Part shown: positions 27,101 to 28,404 of the stretch, in pieces
How positions within the stretch are numbered: position 1 is the stretch's first letter
Layout of the letters: every line of letters starts with the position of its first letter
Assembly (NCBI RefSeq): GCF_000090795.2
Contig: NW_003546379.1
Span: forward strand, 98,091 to 126,494
Direction of reading: 5' to 3'
DNA: 28,404 nt
DNA from: Amphimedon queenslandica
Taxonomy: Eukaryota; Porifera; Demospongiae; Haplosclerida; Niphatidae
Program-made: the position numbers and the translations under genes
The notes under the pieces: model-generated
What the model saw: only the letters and a program-made list of their open reading frames with translations
The model's database searches: none
What the model was told of the DNA's origin: nothing

Positions 27101-27965
27101 TATTATGCTGACATAGTACTACACAAACTACACCTTACTATTTGATTATTAATTTTATGCAGATTATTATATAATATACCTTAAGCCTACTATTTTTAGC
27201 GTCTACTAAATTTAGCTATATTAGTGAGAAAGCTTTAAACCACTAAATTAAATAGACGCCAAAATAATTATTATTCATTATAATGGTTATTATTTATAGT
27301 TAATTTGGTTAAAAACGCTAAAATTAGTAATGCTAAACATGACTTTTGCTGATTTCGCTAAAATTAGTAGACGCAAATAATAGTAGGCTTAAGGTACATG
27401 TATTCCACAAAAATAGATAAAACTTTGTGTCTGCTATAATAACATAGTTACACTAATAGTTACTAAATTACTAAATTAGCATGATACTAGCTTACCCAAA
27501 TACTTTTCCGTTCTCATTGATCCATTTGGTCAGAAGATCATTATACCCCTACATACAAACAAAGACATGCAGTCTATCTATCACAATTTTATGCATAACA
27601 ACAAAGCAGTTTTGTGAAACGAATTTTAGATCTAATTTTTATGAGCTAAATTGACTATTTAATAAATTATCATGCAGCTAGATTCACATGTACATATCGA
27701 TACTATAGTAACAACATTTGACTCAATCTCCCCCAGTTTCTGGTTTACCAGTTTCAATACTTGTAATGCATTCCCCATGAAAGGCCTCACTGGAGGATGA
27801 GTGATGCCAAGTCTCTTCAGAACTCGGTAAGGAGCATAACAAAAACTAGTAAATGAATGACAAACAAACAAAGGTAATACAACAATAAAGTTAACTGATC
27901 CTCACTTACAAGTACCAGCAATAGAGCAGAAGCAGAGAAGCAAGAGAAAGAAGAGTGATCCACAT
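24138..27965 (-). CDS. CYP3-like cytochrome P450 (clan 3)
   Basis: Thirteen exons join in frame to 511 aa: 27965-27910, 27845-27749, 27548-27496, 26343-26247, 26189-26055, 25995-25907, 25663-25506, 25255-25113, 25058-24816, 24767-24679, 24632-24495, 24448-24286 and 24212-24138. The start is the ATG at 27965, which gives the membrane anchor MWITLLSLASLLLLYWYFF; the longer frame opening at 28002 is out of phase with exon 2. The family's marks follow: helix C W128xxxR132 (EEWKRVRR), I-helix GGYETT at 319-324, KPSRF before the heme loop, and FGWGPRSCIG at 450-459 with C457 as heme ligand. It resembles CYP3A and thromboxane synthase, i.e. an ER-anchored mono-oxygenase. The helix-K ExxR reads EALC (E377, C380), so the near-universal Arg is missing. 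Intron 11 has a GC donor. A tandem copy starts upstream. Confidence 0.92.
24449..24494 (-). other. 46-bp GC-AG intron of the P450 gene
   Basis: The only reading that links KPSR to FSPEGK is AGCAG/GCACTT joined to CCATAG/GTTTAG. This gives a GC donor with an exonic AG, as in known GC-AG introns. No usable GT donor was seen in frame. Confidence 0.7.
25288..25477. mobile_element. MITE in P450 intron 7
   Basis: Arms of about 38 bases, TATAGCTCTAAATTTTTGTC at the left and its near-complement ending GAGCTATA at the right, flank an AT-rich interior. It lies wholly inside intron 7 (25256-25505). TA at the ends could be the target duplication of a Tc1/mariner-type MITE (inference). Confidence 0.65.
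26470..27115. repeat. about 170-bp tandem repeat in P450 intron 3
   Basis: Nearly four diverged units with a period of 169-172 bp. The recurring marker TTTTTCAAGTTACAGCCATT (or TTTTTGAGTTATGAGCACTT) falls near 26488, 26657, 26828 and 27000, and each unit also has ATGGCTCCGAAATCACCCC and TCTGATACATATT blocks. The two rightmost units are the most similar. Confidence 0.82.
27177..27396. mobile_element. MITE in P450 intron 3
   Basis: Terminal inverted repeats of about 40 bases: left TACCTTAAGCCTACTATTT, right AATAGTAGGCTTAAGGTA, continuing with GCGTCTACTAA against TTAGTAGACGC. TA at both ends fits a Tc1/mariner-like target site. There is no coding capacity. Confidence 0.75.
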
Positions 27966-28160
27966 TATTAAGAATTTCACTGATAGATTTAGACACACCC
28001 ATTAATCTATGACTTCTTTAAATTCTTTTAGATCAAATTAATTATTGTTTGCAGCAAAAATAGGTGCATTAGAAAAGCTAAAAAAACTCATTAAAACTAT
28101 AGTTATTATAAATGTTAACAAGCAATTTCTTATGATTATATGGGATAGGATGTAGCTCTT

Positions 28161-28404
28161 CTAAACTTTGATAAGTTTCAAATATATCCCATTCTTTGGA
28201 GATTGTGTGAGGCTAAATTTCCGTTGCAACGGCACCTGCAATACAATGAATAAACACAAACACAGTTCAATAAACCTAACCTGAGTATCAGGTGATCTTT
28301 CAAACCTATACTTCCTCAATATACTCACTAAACATGCTTTAGCCTCCATTAGTGCAAACCTCATACCAATACAACTCCTTGATCCCCAACCAAATGGAAT
28401 ATGA
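28161..28404 (-). CDS. second CYP3-like P450, 3' end only
   Basis: The last exon 28235-28161 (VPLQRKFSLTQSPKNGIYLK, then stop) and most of the heme exon 28281 to beyond the window edge. The visible heme loop is FGWGSRSCIGMRFA, keeping the Cys ligand and Arg but with Ser for the Pro of the first copy. Exon borders equal those of the P450 at 24138-27965, so this is its tandem paralog on the same strand, lying upstream of it. The heme exon is nearly identical to the first copy, while the last exon is well diverged. The rest lies outside the window. Confidence 0.88.
   Translation of the reverse strand, partial: HIPFGWGSRSCIGMRFALMEAKACLVSILRKYRFERSPDTQVRFIELCLCLFIVLQVPLQRKFSLTQSPKNGIYLKLIKV

Noticed and set aside
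27817..28002. P450 start at the ATG at 28002
   Set aside because: That frame does not join exon 2 in phase. The overlapping frame from the ATG at 27965 gives a membrane anchor and joins exon 2 exactly, with total length divisible by three.

Overview
The window looks like AT-rich nuclear DNA of an early-branching animal, most likely a demosponge (inference; Amphimedon-like). The reasons are compact genes with introns often of 45-100 bp and clean GT/AG borders, an ankyrin-Roc-COR-Death protein, a clan-3 cytochrome P450, a neurobeachin remnant, many hairpin MITEs and di/trinucleotide repeats. No prokaryotic signals, rRNA or tRNA genes were recognised.

Left part, + strand (about 430-7585): a tandem pair of ankyrin-Roc-COR-Death genes. 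The right copy (4532-7585, 3 exons, 925 aa) is intact. The left copy (568-2917) is a decayed duplicate that has lost the GTPase P-loop, one ankyrin unit and nearly all of the death domain.

Centre-left, - strand (about 9152-12828): scattered exons that read as a neurobeachin-family (NBEA-like) protein, with frameshifts and stops at their 5' end, so probably a pseudogene. A complete intronless POT/SLC15-like transporter gene (9568-11229) sits inside one of its introns on the same strand, next to a hAT-type MITE.

Centre-right, - strand (13.6-23.7 kb): three closely similar intronless genes (13618-14901, 15970-17247, 20279-21556). They encode secreted, cysteine-rich proteins with an acidic linker, two copies of a four-cysteine module separated by a furin-like RNKR site, and a conserved C-terminal fibrinogen-like domain. 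Two have a clear TATA box, and minisatellites lie on their 5' and 3' sides. The duplicated flanking block occurs five times, twice without an adjoining gene. Between the copies are a LINE reverse-transcriptase relic, exons of an unrecognised gene (one set intact, one frameshifted) and an orphan WDR46/UTP7 exon.

Right end, - strand (24.1-28.4 kb): a 13-exon CYP3-like cytochrome P450 of 511 aa, whose reading frame and splice sites all join but whose near-invariant ExxR arginine is cysteine. A second tandem copy begins and runs off the window edge. The first copy's introns hold two MITEs and a 170-bp tandem repeat.

Overall this is a family-expansion landscape (immune-type NTPase, secreted fibrinogen-like proteins, P450) with birth, conversion and decay of tandem copies. 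No operon-like cooperation between neighbours is evident.
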